Under the pieces are notes generated by a model. The model worked only from the letters and a program-made list of their open reading frames with translations, was not told the DNA's origin and did not search any database. A stretch of 64,000 nt of DNA, taken from positions 1,679-65,678 of the forward strand of contig CABIXV010000002.1 of assembly GCA_902362775.1 (NCBI GenBank). Direction: 5' to 3'. Shown here one piece after another: positions 8,461 to 18,010 of this stretch (positions are counted from its first letter, which is position 1; every line of letters starts with the position of its first letter). A program made the translations under genes and the position numbers. This DNA comes from Clostridiales bacterium. Its GTDB lineage: Bacteria; Bacillota; Clostridia; Oscillospirales; Oscillospiraceae.

Positions 8461-9345
8461 TTAAATGTAGGGAGCAACTTGCTGCTTCAGCTGGGCGACC
8501 TGCTCGTCGGTCAGGTCCAGCAGAGGCTTGCGCATATGTCCTCCTGTCACACCGCGGAAGGTGAGGATGTTTTTAAAGATGGACATGTCTCCGCCAAACT
8601 GCATCAGCTTGACCAACTCGGTAGCGGCCACCTGCGCCTTGCGGGCTCCCTCCAGATCGCCGCTCTGGAATGCATTGTAGACCGCTACAAAGGCTTCGGG
8701 GAATGGGCCGGAGCAGCCGGAGACAACGCCGTCGCAGCCGCACACCAGAGCAGGCAGGAACAGGTCGTCCGCGCCGGGCACCACAGAGAAGTTTCCATTT
8801 CGCACTTGCAGATATTCGTTGATGCGACGCATATCGGCGAAGCTGTACTTGACGCCCACCACATTCTTGCAGGCAGCCGCAATCCGCTCCATCGTGGCAG
8901 CGCTGATGTCGTTATGCGCCAGCTGGGGAATGACGTACACATATACCGGGAAGTCATCAGGCAGGGCGGCGCACACGGTCTTGTAGTACTCCACCATGGC
9001 CCGATCGTTTACCGTAAAGTAGCTGGGGGTAACGACGCCCACGCCGTCGGCACCAATTTTGTGGGCGTGCTGGGCCAGGCGAATGGTCTCGTCCACCGTC
9101 ATTGCACCCACGTGGATGAACACTGTAACTCGTCCCGCAGCCTTTTTCACAACGGTCTCGGCCACCAGTTCTCGCTCCTCCGCGGACATGAGGTACATCT
9201 CCCCCGTCGTTCCGCAGGGATACAGACACTGAATGCCCTTTTCAATCAGGTATTCTGTCTGCTCCTCCAGCGCCGCCGTATCTACCTTCCCGTCTGCGGT
9301 AAAAGGGGTAGTCATGGCGGTGATGACACCATATAGTTTCTTCAA
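8461..9345 (-). CDS. DapA/NanA-family aldolase or dehydratase
   Basis: A 294-residue class I lyase of the dihydrodipicolinate synthase/N-acetylneuraminate lyase superfamily. The pyruvate carboxylate loop GTTGE is at 45-49, the conserved Tyr at 137 (YVYVIP) and the Schiff-base Lys at 166 (VVGVKYS). Members in this context are KDG aldolases, 5-keto-4-deoxyglucarate dehydratases or related enzymes; dapA itself is unlikely because the gene heads a transporter/KDG operon. Translation starts at TTG (9345), 5 nt after GGGAGGAGA; no nearer ATG is in frame. It is the first gene after the palindromic control region. Confidence 0.85.
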   Translation of the reverse strand: MKKLYGVITAMTTPFTADGKVDTAALEEQTEYLIEKGIQCLYPCGTTGEMYLMSAEERELVAETVVKKAAGRVTVFIHVGAMTVDETIRLAQHAHKIGADGVGVVTPSYFTVNDRAMVEYYKTVCAALPDDFPVYVYVIPQLAHNDISAATMERIAAACKNVVGVKYSFADMRRINEYLQVRNGNFSVVPGADDLFLPALVCGCDGVVSGCSGPFPEAFVAVYNAFQSGDLEGARKAQVAATELVKLMQFGGDMSIFKNILTFRGVTGGHMRKPLLDLTDEQVAQLKQQVAPYI

Positions 9346-9384
9346 GTTTCTCTCCTCCCAACAATAGGATAAAATGCTTTTGTG

Positions 9385-9411
9385 TTCAGTATTACTGAAT
9401 GTTTATTCAGT
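9385..9411. promoter_or_regulatory. Overlapping palindromes, candidate IclR operator
   Basis: A perfect 15-nt palindrome, TTCAGTATTACTGAA (9385-9399), overlaps a second inverted repeat, ACTGAAT-gttt-ATTCAGT (9394-9411). Together they present three alternating TTCAGT/ACTGAA half-sites just upstream of the transporter operon and in the divergent gap with the IclR-type regulator gene. It is the best candidate operator for that regulator. Confidence 0.6.
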
Positions 9412-9507
9412 TATTTCACACTTTATTTGGATTTTAGCACGGCTAGTTATCATTGTCAATATAGTTTTATTATTTTTGGAATATTTGTTCTCTTTTTCAC
9501 TTTCCAT

Positions 9508-9536
9508 TTGACAAATACGTCAATGGAGGTTAGGAT
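9508..9536 (+). promoter_or_regulatory. Promoter of the IclR regulator gene
   Basis: TTGACA (9508-9513) and TAGGAT (9531-9536) are separated by 17 nt. The -35 box also forms one arm of an inverted repeat, TTGAC-aaatac-GTCAA (9508-9523), which may be an additional repressor contact. Confidence 0.55.
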
Positions 9537-9634
9537 AATATACGATAGCAGATGTAAATGCCTCTGCATCTGTATTTTATTTGGACCAATCGCGGGCATT
9601 TTTCTTCAATATGGATTGCAAAGGATGTTGCACC

Positions 9635-10465
9635 ATGATTCTTTTAAAAGAGGATTCCGCTGAGATGGAACCCGCCTCTACTGTCAGCAGTAGAGTCACG
9701 TCTACCGCCAAAGCGCTGCGGATTCTAGACTGTTTTTCTCCTGCCAGGACTGAACTGACATTGGCCCAGATCAGCCGGCTGCTATCCATGCCCAAAAGCA
9801 CACTGCTCAACCAGATTCGCACGCTGGAGGAAGCCGGCTATCTGCTGCGTATCCGGGACGGCCAGGCCTACCGCCTTGGGTACAAGGTCATGCAGCTCAG
9901 CTACTGCGCCCAGGCAGGCAGTCCTGTGGCCCAGTATGCCATCCCTGTGATGGAGGACCTGCAGTCCGCCACCGGAGACATCATCTACCTTACCTCCCAT
10001 ATTGACGGCAAGGTGTTCTATATGGAGTGCGTCTATCCCAGCCGGCGCTCCATCTCATACTCCGTCTCCGGCAAAACACTCCCCATGCACTGTACCGGCT
10101 GCGGGAAGGCCATGCTCAGTCAAATGCCCACCGAACAGGTGGAAGCCATCATTCGCAAGCATGGCCTGCCTCCCATCACACAGAACACCATCACCGACCA
10201 CGACCAACTGATGGAGGCACTTGCCACATACCGCCGTAAGGGATATGCACTGGATAATGAGGAGGAAACCATGGGTGTAAAGTGCGTAGCCATGGCCATC
10301 CGCACCGGACGTGGAGACGTGGCGGGTGCCATCAGTATTTCCGGCCCCGCCATCTCTATCACACCCGAAGTAGTAGATCAATACTCCGACCTACTGGCCA
10401 GGGCCTGCAACACACTGACCCAGTGCGCCCACCTATTTCCCGCCATTCAGTTGGCCTCCAACTGA
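9635..10465 (+). CDS. IclR-family transcriptional regulator
   Basis: A 276-residue IclR-type regulator: an N-terminal winged helix-turn-helix (about residues 17-77, with LTLAQISRLLSMPKSTLLNQIRTLEEAGYL) and a C-terminal effector-binding domain (MHCTGCGKAML, ALDNEE, VAGAISISGPA). IclR proteins often sense ketoacids or sugar acids and control adjacent catabolic genes; KdgR is one. ATG 9635 lies 7 nt after AAAGGATG; ATG 9665, after AGAGG, is a possible shorter start. It is divergent from the KDG/TTT operon and sits 57 nt before a ribokinase gene. Confidence 0.9.
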   Translation: MILLKEDSAEMEPASTVSSRVTSTAKALRILDCFSPARTELTLAQISRLLSMPKSTLLNQIRTLEEAGYLLRIRDGQAYRLGYKVMQLSYCAQAGSPVAQYAIPVMEDLQSATGDIIYLTSHIDGKVFYMECVYPSRRSISYSVSGKTLPMHCTGCGKAMLSQMPTEQVEAIIRKHGLPPITQNTITDHDQLMEALATYRRKGYALDNEEETMGVKCVAMAIRTGRGDVAGAISISGPAISITPEVVDQYSDLLARACNTLTQCAHLFPAIQLASN

Positions 10466-10522
10466 ATGGCCGGATGTGGTCTGGTCGATCTGTACCTTTG
10501 AATTCTGAAAGGATGGTCGCTT

Positions 10523-11419
10523 ATGTCTCGTATCCTCAGTTACGGCTCCCTAAATCTGGATTATGTCTATCATGTCCCCCACTTCGTTGCTCCAGGAGAG
10601 ACCCTCGCCTCCTGCAGCCGGGATGTCAACTGCGGCGGGAAAGGACTTAACCAGTCAATCGCATCTGCCCGGGCAGGGGCCACCGTCTGTCACGCTGGAA
10701 AAATTGGGCCGGATGGACAGCTTTTGGCCGACACACTGGCTTCCAGCGGTGTCGACACCTCCCTCATCTCACTCAGCAGCGGCCCCAGCGGCCACACTAT
10801 TATCCAAGTGGATTCCCAGGGGCAAAATTGTATCCTGCTATATGGCGGCAGCAATCAGGAGATCACACACCAGGAGGTGGACCTGGCGCTGGAAGGCTTT
10901 GGTCCAGGTGACTACCTGATTGTGCAAAACGAAATCAACTGCCTGGATTACATCATGGAACAGGGCGCCAAAAAGGGCCTGTCCATCGTATTCAACCCCT
11001 CCCCCATTGACGAACATATCTCCACCCTCCCCCTGCATCTTGTCTCGCTTCTGGTTTTCAACGAAATTGAGGGGGCCGCCCTAGCCGGCACCAGCGAGGA
11101 GGGGCAGATTCTGGATATACTGCGCAGCCGCTGGCCCTCCTGCCAGCTGCTGCTCACGCTAGGGAGCCGTGGATGCATATATGATGACGGCACACAGCGA
11201 ATCACCCAAGGCGTTTACCGCACCAAGGCTGTAGACACCACAGCTGCCGGAGATACCTTCACGGGGTACTTTGTAGCCTGTTTAGCTGCCGGTATGGATG
11301 CGCCGTCCTGTCTGAACCTCGCCTCCCGTGCCGCCGCCATTGCTGTCTCCCGTCCAGGTGCCGCTCCCTCTATCCCTACAATGGATGAGGTACGCGGCTC
11401 CACCCTCTCTCTGGCATGA
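10523..11419 (+). CDS. Ribokinase-like PfkB sugar kinase
   Basis: A 298-residue PfkB-family kinase close to ribokinase. The first signature is GGKGLNQSIASARAG (residues about 39-53) and the second, with catalytic Asp, is DTTAAGDTFTGY. It lacks any transporter or ribose genes beside it, so the substrate may be another pentose or a deoxy sugar from the neighbouring pathway. It starts after AAAGGATGGTCGCTT and follows the IclR gene on the same strand, ending at a clear terminator. Confidence 0.85.
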   Translation: MSRILSYGSLNLDYVYHVPHFVAPGETLASCSRDVNCGGKGLNQSIASARAGATVCHAGKIGPDGQLLADTLASSGVDTSLISLSSGPSGHTIIQVDSQGQNCILLYGGSNQEITHQEVDLALEGFGPGDYLIVQNEINCLDYIMEQGAKKGLSIVFNPSPIDEHISTLPLHLVSLLVFNEIEGAALAGTSEEGQILDILRSRWPSCQLLLTLGSRGCIYDDGTQRITQGVYRTKAVDTTAAGDTFTGYFVACLAAGMDAPSCLNLASRAAAIAVSRPGAAPSIPTMDEVRGSTLSLA

Positions 11420-11456
11420 TGCCGCAGACTTTATCTGATTCTCATCTGTTTGAAAA

Positions 11457-11482
11457 ACGCAGGCAAAACGCCTGCGTTTTTT
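11457..11482 (+). terminator. Rho-independent terminator after the ribokinase gene
   Basis: The arms ACGCAGGC and GCCTGCGT enclose AAAAC and are followed by a run of six T. It lies 37 nt past the stop codon. Confidence 0.85.
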
Positions 11483-11655
11483 CCTGCCCCGCCCTTGTGT
11501 ACTGCCTCATTTTGTGCCAGAAAACTTGTTATGGAAATATTCTGCAGACTCCCGCTTTGCTTCGATGTGTCTCCATTCATCAAATCATAGCTATATAAAA
11601 GTTTCATCGCTTTCTGACTTTATACAGTATGCTTTGATTCGTAAGGTGTTCAATT
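11483..11655. other. AT-rich spacer without a recognisable gene
   Basis: No coding frame with homology or a ribosome site was recognised between the ribokinase terminator and the IS3 scrap. Short open frames here look random. Confidence 0.5.
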
Positions 11656-11727
11656 ATGTTCTGGGAACGACGCAGTCCAGAAGCCAAGCTTATTTTTCAT
11701 AGTGACAGAGGTTCTCAATATACATAA
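11656..11727 (+). pseudogene. IS3-family transposase core remnant
   Basis: The frame reads FWERRSPEAKLIFHSDRGSQYT then TAA. HSDRGSQYT surrounds the second catalytic Asp of IS3-family DDE transposases. Only about 23 codons survive, with no N-terminal part, no C-terminal Glu region and no terminal repeats. A different piece of an IS3 transposase lies at 1216-1314. Confidence 0.6.
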
Positions 11728-11770
11728 GAAGCCTGAACCCTTTGATACAACAGGATTCTAGGTAAAAATT

Positions 11771-11822
11771 GACCCTACCTAATCCGAACAATGACAACAA
11801 ATCGTTCAGATTGGGTAGGGTC
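11771..11822 (-). terminator. Hairpin terminator of tRNA-Ser with conserved loop, copy 2
   Basis: On the minus strand a 19-bp stem (two pairs G-U) begins 9 nt after the tRNA CCA end and is followed by AATTTTTACC. The inner stem and loop (TCTGAAC, TTGTCAT) match the hairpin at 1461-1518, while the outer stem differs but still pairs. Confidence 0.7.
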
Positions 11823-11830
11823 ATTCATTT

Positions 11831-11921
11831 TGGCGGAGTAGGAGGGATTCGAACCCTCGAGCCGTGTTAGCGGCTACACGATTTCCAGTCGTGCTCGTTA
11901 TGACCACTTCGATACTACTCC
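11831..11921 (-). tRNA. tRNA-Ser (anticodon GGA)
   Basis: 91 nt including an encoded CCA. The acceptor GGAGTAG pairs with CTACTCC, the anticodon loop is CTGGAAA, the long variable arm expected for a class II tRNA is present, and the T arm contains GGTTCGAATCC. Confidence 0.95.
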
Positions 11922-11983
11922 ATAGCTGAAAAGGAAATCTACTACATTCCCTGCTGTCGACAGTCACAACGACAGCGTATTGT

Positions 11984-12011
11984 ATTATACCAGTTTTTTT
12001 CGTTCCGTCAA
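11984..12011 (-). promoter_or_regulatory. Promoter of tRNA-Ser
   Basis: Minus-strand TTGACG (12006-12011) and TATAAT (11984-11989) with a 16-nt spacer lie about 60 nt upstream of the tRNA. Confidence 0.75.
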
Positions 12012-12093
12012 CCCCTTTTCGAAAATTTTTCTCGTTTTTTCTCGGATAGAGCTCCAGATCAAAAAACGTCTCTATTCCAAGCCCCTGTGCCTC

Positions 12094-12122
12094 TTGACTA
12101 TGGCTCTCTTTCCTTTTATATT
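12094..12122 (+). promoter_or_regulatory. Promoter of rsmA
   Basis: TTGACT (12094-12099), a 17-nt spacer and TATATT (12117-12122) lie about 40 nt upstream of the rsmA start. Confidence 0.65.
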
Positions 12123-12163
12123 TTTATTGGAATTCAGAATATCGATCCAGGAAGGAGCACATC

Positions 12164-13030
12164 ATGAGTCTGTGCGACATCGACCAGATCAAAGCCCTGC
12201 TGGCCCGGCACGGCTTCCGTTTTTCCAAATCCATGGGACAAAATTTTTTGATCCAGTCGTGGGTACCGCGGGATATCGCCTGTTCTTCTGGCGCCGGCTC
12301 CGGTAAAGGGGTGCTGGAAATCGGTCCAGGCATCGGCCCTCTCACCCGGGAGTTGTCCCTGCTGGCCGACCAGGTGGTTTCCGTGGAGTTGGACCGCTCC
12401 CTTCTCCCTATCCTGACAGAAACTCTGGGGGACAGGGACAATGTGGAGATTGTCTCCGGTGATATCCTGAAGCTGGACATCCCGTCCCTGGTCCGGGAGC
12501 GATTCCAGGGGCTGGAGCCCATCGCCTGTGCCAACCTGCCCTATAACATTACCACTCCTGCCATCACCGCCCTTCTGGATGCGGGCTGCTTCTCCTCGAT
12601 TACTATCATGATTCAGCGGGAGGTGGCTCGGCGCATCTGTGCCACTCCGGGCAGTGGAGATTACGGCGCCTTTTCCGTCTATTGTCAGTATCACGCCGAG
12701 ACGGAACTGCTTTTTGATGTCCCCCCGGACTGTTTCCTCCCCGCACCCAAGGTGACCTCCTCCGTCCTCCGTCTCACTCCCAAGGATCCGCCCGATGAGG
12801 TGGATGACCCGGACCACTTCTTCCGCGTGGTAAAGGCCGCCTTCTCCCAGCGGAGAAAAACCCTGCTAAATGGGTTAAGCGGCACCTTCCGTTCTAATTT
12901 TTCCAAAGAACAGCTATTAAGCGCCATCTTAAGCTGCAATCTCCCCGCTGATATCCGGGGAGAACGGCTGTCCATTCCCCAGTTCGCAGCCCTGTCAAAG
13001 GCCCTAAGGCAGCGGGATATCAGGCCTTAG
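12164..13030 (+). CDS. rsmA: 16S rRNA dimethyladenosine transferase RsmA (KsgA)
   Basis: A 288-residue SAM-dependent methyltransferase that dimethylates two adjacent adenosines at the 3' end of 16S rRNA during 30S assembly. The N-terminus FSKSMGQNFL, SAM-binding motif VLEIGPGIGPLT, acidic VSVELDR and catalytic motif NLPYNI are all present. The C-terminal small helical domain contains FSQRRKTLLNGL. Its length matches the family. GGAAGGAG precedes the ATG. It is flanked by its own promoter and the pckA promoter, so it is probably monocistronic. Confidence 0.95.
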   Translation: MSLCDIDQIKALLARHGFRFSKSMGQNFLIQSWVPRDIACSSGAGSGKGVLEIGPGIGPLTRELSLLADQVVSVELDRSLLPILTETLGDRDNVEIVSGDILKLDIPSLVRERFQGLEPIACANLPYNITTPAITALLDAGCFSSITIMIQREVARRICATPGSGDYGAFSVYCQYHAETELLFDVPPDCFLPAPKVTSSVLRLTPKDPPDEVDDPDHFFRVVKAAFSQRRKTLLNGLSGTFRSNFSKEQLLSAILSCNLPADIRGERLSIPQFAALSKALRQRDIRP

Positions 13031-13100
13031 CTTGGGCAAGAGCTCCTTTATTTTCCAAAAAGCAATAAGACCTATAACTAAATTGTCGTCACCAATAACA

Positions 13101-13129
13101 TTGACTTTATCCCTTTCAGCGTGTATGAT
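13101..13129 (+). promoter_or_regulatory. Promoter of pckA
   Basis: TTGACT (13101-13106), 17 nt, TATGAT (13124-13129), with about 68 nt of leader before the pckA start. Confidence 0.75.
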
Positions 13130-13197
13130 TATATCGATTTTAAGCTATTCCCTGCCGCCCTGTGCAGGAAGATCATTTCAGAAAAGAGGTCACAAAC

Positions 13198-14805
<1,608 letters not shown>

Positions 14806-14819
14806 GCACTCCGCGGACT

Positions 14820-14851
14820 AAAATCGCGCCCCTGTCAGGGGGCGCGATTTT
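14820..14851 (+). terminator. Terminator after pckA
   Basis: AAAATCGCGCCCC pairs with GGGGCGCGATTTT around a short loop, 14 nt after the stop. Confidence 0.85.
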
Positions 14852-14876
14852 CCTGCTCTAGAGAAGGGAGTCAACG

Positions 14877-15536
14877 ATGAAGCACATTCAACCCTCTGAA
14901 TCCCTTGCCAATGGTCTACTATTGGCCTTCGCCGGTGGAATGATGGACGCTTACACCTACTTGTGCCGGGGGCAGGTCTTTGCCAACGCGGAAACAGGCA
15001 ATCTGGTACTGCTGGGCATTCAGCTAGCACAGCGTAATTGGGGACGCGCCCTCTACTATCTCTGGCCTATCATGTCCTTTGCCCTGGGCGTCCTGCTGAC
15101 CGAGTGGCTCCGCTCTCACTTCACTCCCCTGCCCGGCCTTCCCCACTGGCGGCAGTTGGTGCTGGTTGTGGAGTGCGGCGGGCTACTTCTGGTCTCCCTT
15201 TTGCCTGTGGGACCGCTGGATTGGCTGGCCAACGTGATTGTCTCCTTTGTCAGCGCCATGCAGATCGAGAGCTTCCGCAAATTTGAGGGCAACCCATTTT
15301 CCACCACCATGTGCACTGGAAACTTGCGCAGCGGCACAGAGAAGTTGTATCGCTGCCTGTTCCTTCGAGAGGAACGGGCAGGCCGTGGAGCCCAGGATTA
15401 TTACTCTGTCATCCTCCTCTTTGTGTTGGGCGCTCTTGTGGGTGGCCTGTGCACCGACCTGTTGGCTGGACGCTCGATCCTGTTGGCCTGTCTCCCCCTG
15501 TCCCTTGCCTTTCTGCTGATGCTCCGCGAACCATAG
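14877..15536 (+). CDS. YoaK/DUF1275-family membrane protein
   Basis: A 219-residue protein with about six hydrophobic segments. LLLAFAGGMMDAYTYLCRGQVFANAETGNLVLLG is typical of the DUF1275 (YoaK) family, as is FRKFEGNPFSTTMCTGNLRS. The function of the family is not established; transport has been suggested. AGAAGGGAG precedes the ATG. It lies alone between two terminators. Confidence 0.85.
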   Translation: MKHIQPSESLANGLLLAFAGGMMDAYTYLCRGQVFANAETGNLVLLGIQLAQRNWGRALYYLWPIMSFALGVLLTEWLRSHFTPLPGLPHWRQLVLVVECGGLLLVSLLPVGPLDWLANVIVSFVSAMQIESFRKFEGNPFSTTMCTGNLRSGTEKLYRCLFLREERAGRGAQDYYSVILLFVLGALVGGLCTDLLAGRSILLACLPLSLAFLLMLREP

Positions 15537-15540
15537 TAAT

Positions 15541-15589
15541 AATCAAAAGAGGTGTGGATATCTTTTGGTATCCACACCTCTTTTTGATT
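15541..15589. terminator. Bidirectional terminator between the YoaK-like and MATE genes
   Basis: A 20-bp inverted repeat with AAAAGAGGTGTGGATA and its complement is flanked by A and T runs on both sides, serving two convergent genes. Its last base touches the MATE stop codon. Confidence 0.85.
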
Positions 15590-16917
15590 CAATACCCATA
15601 GCTCTTTCGCTTTGCCAGCAACAGGGTCACGGAGATGACCGCTCCTATGCCTTCCGCCGCCACAACAGCGCTCCAGATACCGTCGATACCGAAGATCAAT
15701 GGCATCACCAATACCATACCTCCCCGTAGGAGGAAGGACCGCATAAAGGAGATAAACGCGGAGACCGCTCCGTTGCACAGGGCTGTGAAAAAGGCGGAGG
15801 CGTAGATATTCAGCCCGCAGAAAATATAACACAGCGCAAACAGACGGAATCCATGCACTGTCATCTTATACAGCTCCGCATCGAAGCCCACAAAGGCGGC
15901 GGCAAGGGGCGCGCTGGCCAGCTCAGACACTGCCACCATCGCAGCCGACGTGATTCCAATCATCATTAGATTCCTTCGGCAGATTCCCTTCAGCTCTACG
16001 GAATCTCCGGCGCCAAAGTGGTAACTCACGACGGGGGCACAGCCGATGGAGTATCCCAGAAAAACAGCAATAAATATGAAATCCACATACATCATCACGG
16101 AGTAAGCGGCCACTCCCATCTCCCCTACCAGGCGCATAAGCTGGATATTATAGAGAATCCCTACTACCGATGCAGATATATTGCTCATCAGCTCAGAGGA
16201 TCCGTTAATGCAAGCATCCCACAGAGCTTTAGGATAGAGGGCGGTAGGGACCAGGCGGAGCTCCTTCTCTCCACCCCTCAGGAAACAGGCAACGGGGAGC
16301 AGCCCACCTACACAGTATCCCAGCACGGTGGCAAGCCCCGCTCCGGCTATCCCCATATCAAACAGCGCAATAAATACATAGTCCAACACGATGTTGGTCA
16401 GCCCGGAGGCTATTGAGAACATCAGGCCCACATGGGGTTTCTCCGCTACTACAAGAAAACTCTGAAAGCTAGTCTGGAGCATAAAGGGTACACTGCCCGC
16501 CAGCAGGATGCGGCCATAAATGACGCAGTCCCCGATCAAAAGGTCGCTGGCCCCGGCCAGCCGTGAGATTGGCTCCACCAATATCACGCACACAACTGAG
16601 AGGGCCGCCCCCAATATAGCCACACAGAGGATAAACATAGAAAAGTAGCGGTCGGCCAGCTCCTTTTTCTTCTCCCCAAGCGTCCTGGCCACAATGGCGC
16701 TGCCACCCGTTCCCAGCATGAAGCCAAAGGCCCCAATAATCATCGCCACTGGAAAGATGATATTAACCGCCGACAGGGCCAAATCCCCCACCAAATTGGC
16801 AACGAATAGACCGTCCACCACACTGTAAAGAGATGTGAATACCATCATCACTACGGAAGGGAATGTAAAGCGCAGCAACTTTCCATATGTGAAATGATCC
16901 GACAACTTGATCTTCAT
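15589..16917 (-). CDS. MATE-family multidrug/cation efflux transporter
   Basis: A 442-residue polytopic membrane protein with about 12 segments in two homologous halves, as in DinF/NorM-like MATE exporters driven by H+ or Na+. Typical stretches are FTFPSVVMMVFTSLYSVVDGLFVAN near the N-terminus and FMLGTGGSAIVARTLGEK. The start at 16917 (MKIKLSDH) shares ATGA with the marR stop, implying translational coupling; an ATG 9 nt upstream is only 3 nt from AGAGGG. Coexpression with a MarR repressor suggests induction by its substrate drug. Confidence 0.92.
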   Translation of the reverse strand: MKIKLSDHFTYGKLLRFTFPSVVMMVFTSLYSVVDGLFVANLVGDLALSAVNIIFPVAMIIGAFGFMLGTGGSAIVARTLGEKKKELADRYFSMFILCVAILGAALSVVCVILVEPISRLAGASDLLIGDCVIYGRILLAGSVPFMLQTSFQSFLVVAEKPHVGLMFSIASGLTNIVLDYVFIALFDMGIAGAGLATVLGYCVGGLLPVACFLRGGEKELRLVPTALYPKALWDACINGSSELMSNISASVVGILYNIQLMRLVGEMGVAAYSVMMYVDFIFIAVFLGYSIGCAPVVSYHFGAGDSVELKGICRRNLMMIGITSAAMVAVSELASAPLAAAFVGFDAELYKMTVHGFRLFALCYIFCGLNIYASAFFTALCNGAVSAFISFMRSFLLRGGMVLVMPLIFGIDGIWSAVVAAEGIGAVISVTLLLAKRKSYGY

Positions 16918-17396
16918 CTTTCCCATATTCCCTCTGGGCTTTCCCGTTTAAAAAGGGGGCGTGCGGCTTCCCACAGGGCGTCCAGGTAATGCCGCTCGGC
17001 TTTGATTCTGGACAGGCGCTCTCCAGCTCCCAAGTCCAGGAATGCCTTTTCCTCAAAGGCAACTACCTGGTCCACACTTTCCTGTGAAAACGCCTCTCCC
17101 TTTTCTGTTAAGCAGATCTCCTTGTTGCGCTTATCCTCTGACGAGCTTCTCAGCTTAAGCAAGCCCCGCTCCTCCAGACTTCTCACCCCGGAATGTATGG
17201 TCTGCTTGCTTAAAAACAGCGCACCCCCCAGATCAGTGGCAGACAGGGGCCGTCCCTCCTCACGCAATGTATAGAGGATCCAGAACGCGCTGTCCGACAG
17301 CCCGAAGTGTTTAGCCAAGGCGTGATAAAACTCGTTACATTCCTTATACATACGATTGAGCTCTCGATTGAATTGGCTAAACGTCAACTCTTTCAT
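16914..17396 (-). CDS. MarR-family transcriptional repressor
   Basis: A 160-residue MarR-type winged helix protein. The HTH is SATDLGGALFLSKQTIHSGVRSLEERGLL and the wing follows with SSEDKRNKEICLTEKG. Start 17396 is just after GGAGGGAACT. Its promoter contains a perfect palindrome centred in the spacer, so autoregulation is very likely; it would control itself and the MATE pump, probably releasing DNA on binding an aromatic ligand. Confidence 0.92.
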   Translation of the reverse strand: MKELTFSQFNRELNRMYKECNEFYHALAKHFGLSDSAFWILYTLREEGRPLSATDLGGALFLSKQTIHSGVRSLEERGLLKLRSSSEDKRNKEICLTEKGEAFSQESVDQVVAFEEKAFLDLGAGERLSRIKAERHYLDALWEAARPLFKRESPEGIWER

Positions 17397-17410
17397 AGTT
17401 CCCTCCAAAG

Positions 17411-17459
17411 GTCCGAATTCAGACTTTTCTAGTATAGTCTGAATTCAGACTATTGTCAA
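17411..17459 (-). promoter_or_regulatory. marR-MATE promoter with two operators
   Basis: Minus-strand TTGACA (17454-17459) and TATACT (17431-17436) are exactly 17 nt apart. A perfect 20-nt palindrome, ATAGTCTGAATTCAGACTAT (17434-17453), fills the spacer. A second near-copy, GTCCGAATTCAGAC (17411-17424), lies over the expected +1. Both share the core GTCTGAATTCAGAC with centres 26 nt apart. Confidence 0.85.
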
Positions 17460-17489
17460 TCTCTTTTTTAGGATATTTTAAAAAAACGC

Positions 17490-17520
17490 TTGACTTGGAG
17501 TATACTCCAGTGTATACAGT
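17490..17520 (+). promoter_or_regulatory. MerR-type promoter of the cupin/CMD/AKR operon
   Basis: TTGACT (17490-17495) is followed by the palindrome TGGAGTATACTCCA (17496-17509), then TACAGT (17515-17520) at a 19-nt spacing or TATACA (17513-17518) at 17 nt. An operator in an overlong spacer is the hallmark of MerR-activated promoters. The gene at 19943-20341 encodes the expected activator. Confidence 0.8.
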
Positions 17521-17554
17521 AGGAGCGATCAAACTACACTGTGAGGTCTGCCAA

Positions 17555-17971
17555 ATGAAACATGGTTTGTCTAATTCTGTAATCTTCGCACGCGGAGAGG
17601 AAAACACCGACTTTGCCCAGTATTTTGTTGGACGAAGCTATCTGAACATACTGTCTCTCCAAGGCGTAGTCATCGGCAACGTCACCTTTGAACCAGGCTG
17701 CCGCAATAACTGGCACATCCACCAAGCATCCCAGAGTGGTGGTCAGATCCTGCTATGTACCGGAGGCCGGGGCTGGTATCAGGAGTGGGGCCAGGAACCC
17801 AGAGAACTCCATGCTGGTGATGTGGTCCATATCCCCGCAGGCGTCAAGCACTGGCATGGCGCAGCCAAAAACAGTTGGTTCGTCCACTTGGCGGTAGAAG
17901 TTCCTGGACAGGATACCTACAATCAGTGGTTGGAGCCGGTGGATCAGAGCCAGTATGACCTGCTGCCCTGA
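17555..17971 (+). CDS. Cupin-domain protein
   Basis: A 138-residue single-domain cupin. Motif 1 is NNWHIHQASQSGGQILLCTGG (His-x-His with downstream Glu replaced by Gln) and motif 2 is AGDVVHIPAGVKHWHGA, giving a plausible metal site. It probably acts as a small oxidoreductase, isomerase or sensor in the cytoplasm. Such cupins are often paired with carboxymuconolactone-decarboxylase-like proteins, as here. The start at 17555 follows GAGGTCTGCCAA; a longer frame would begin upstream of the promoter and is rejected. Confidence 0.85.
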   Translation: MKHGLSNSVIFARGEENTDFAQYFVGRSYLNILSLQGVVIGNVTFEPGCRNNWHIHQASQSGGQILLCTGGRGWYQEWGQEPRELHAGDVVHIPAGVKHWHGAAKNSWFVHLAVEVPGQDTYNQWLEPVDQSQYDLLP

Positions 17972-18010
17972 CAATCAGTTCTTCATGGCAATACAAGGAG
18001 GAGATCACCT

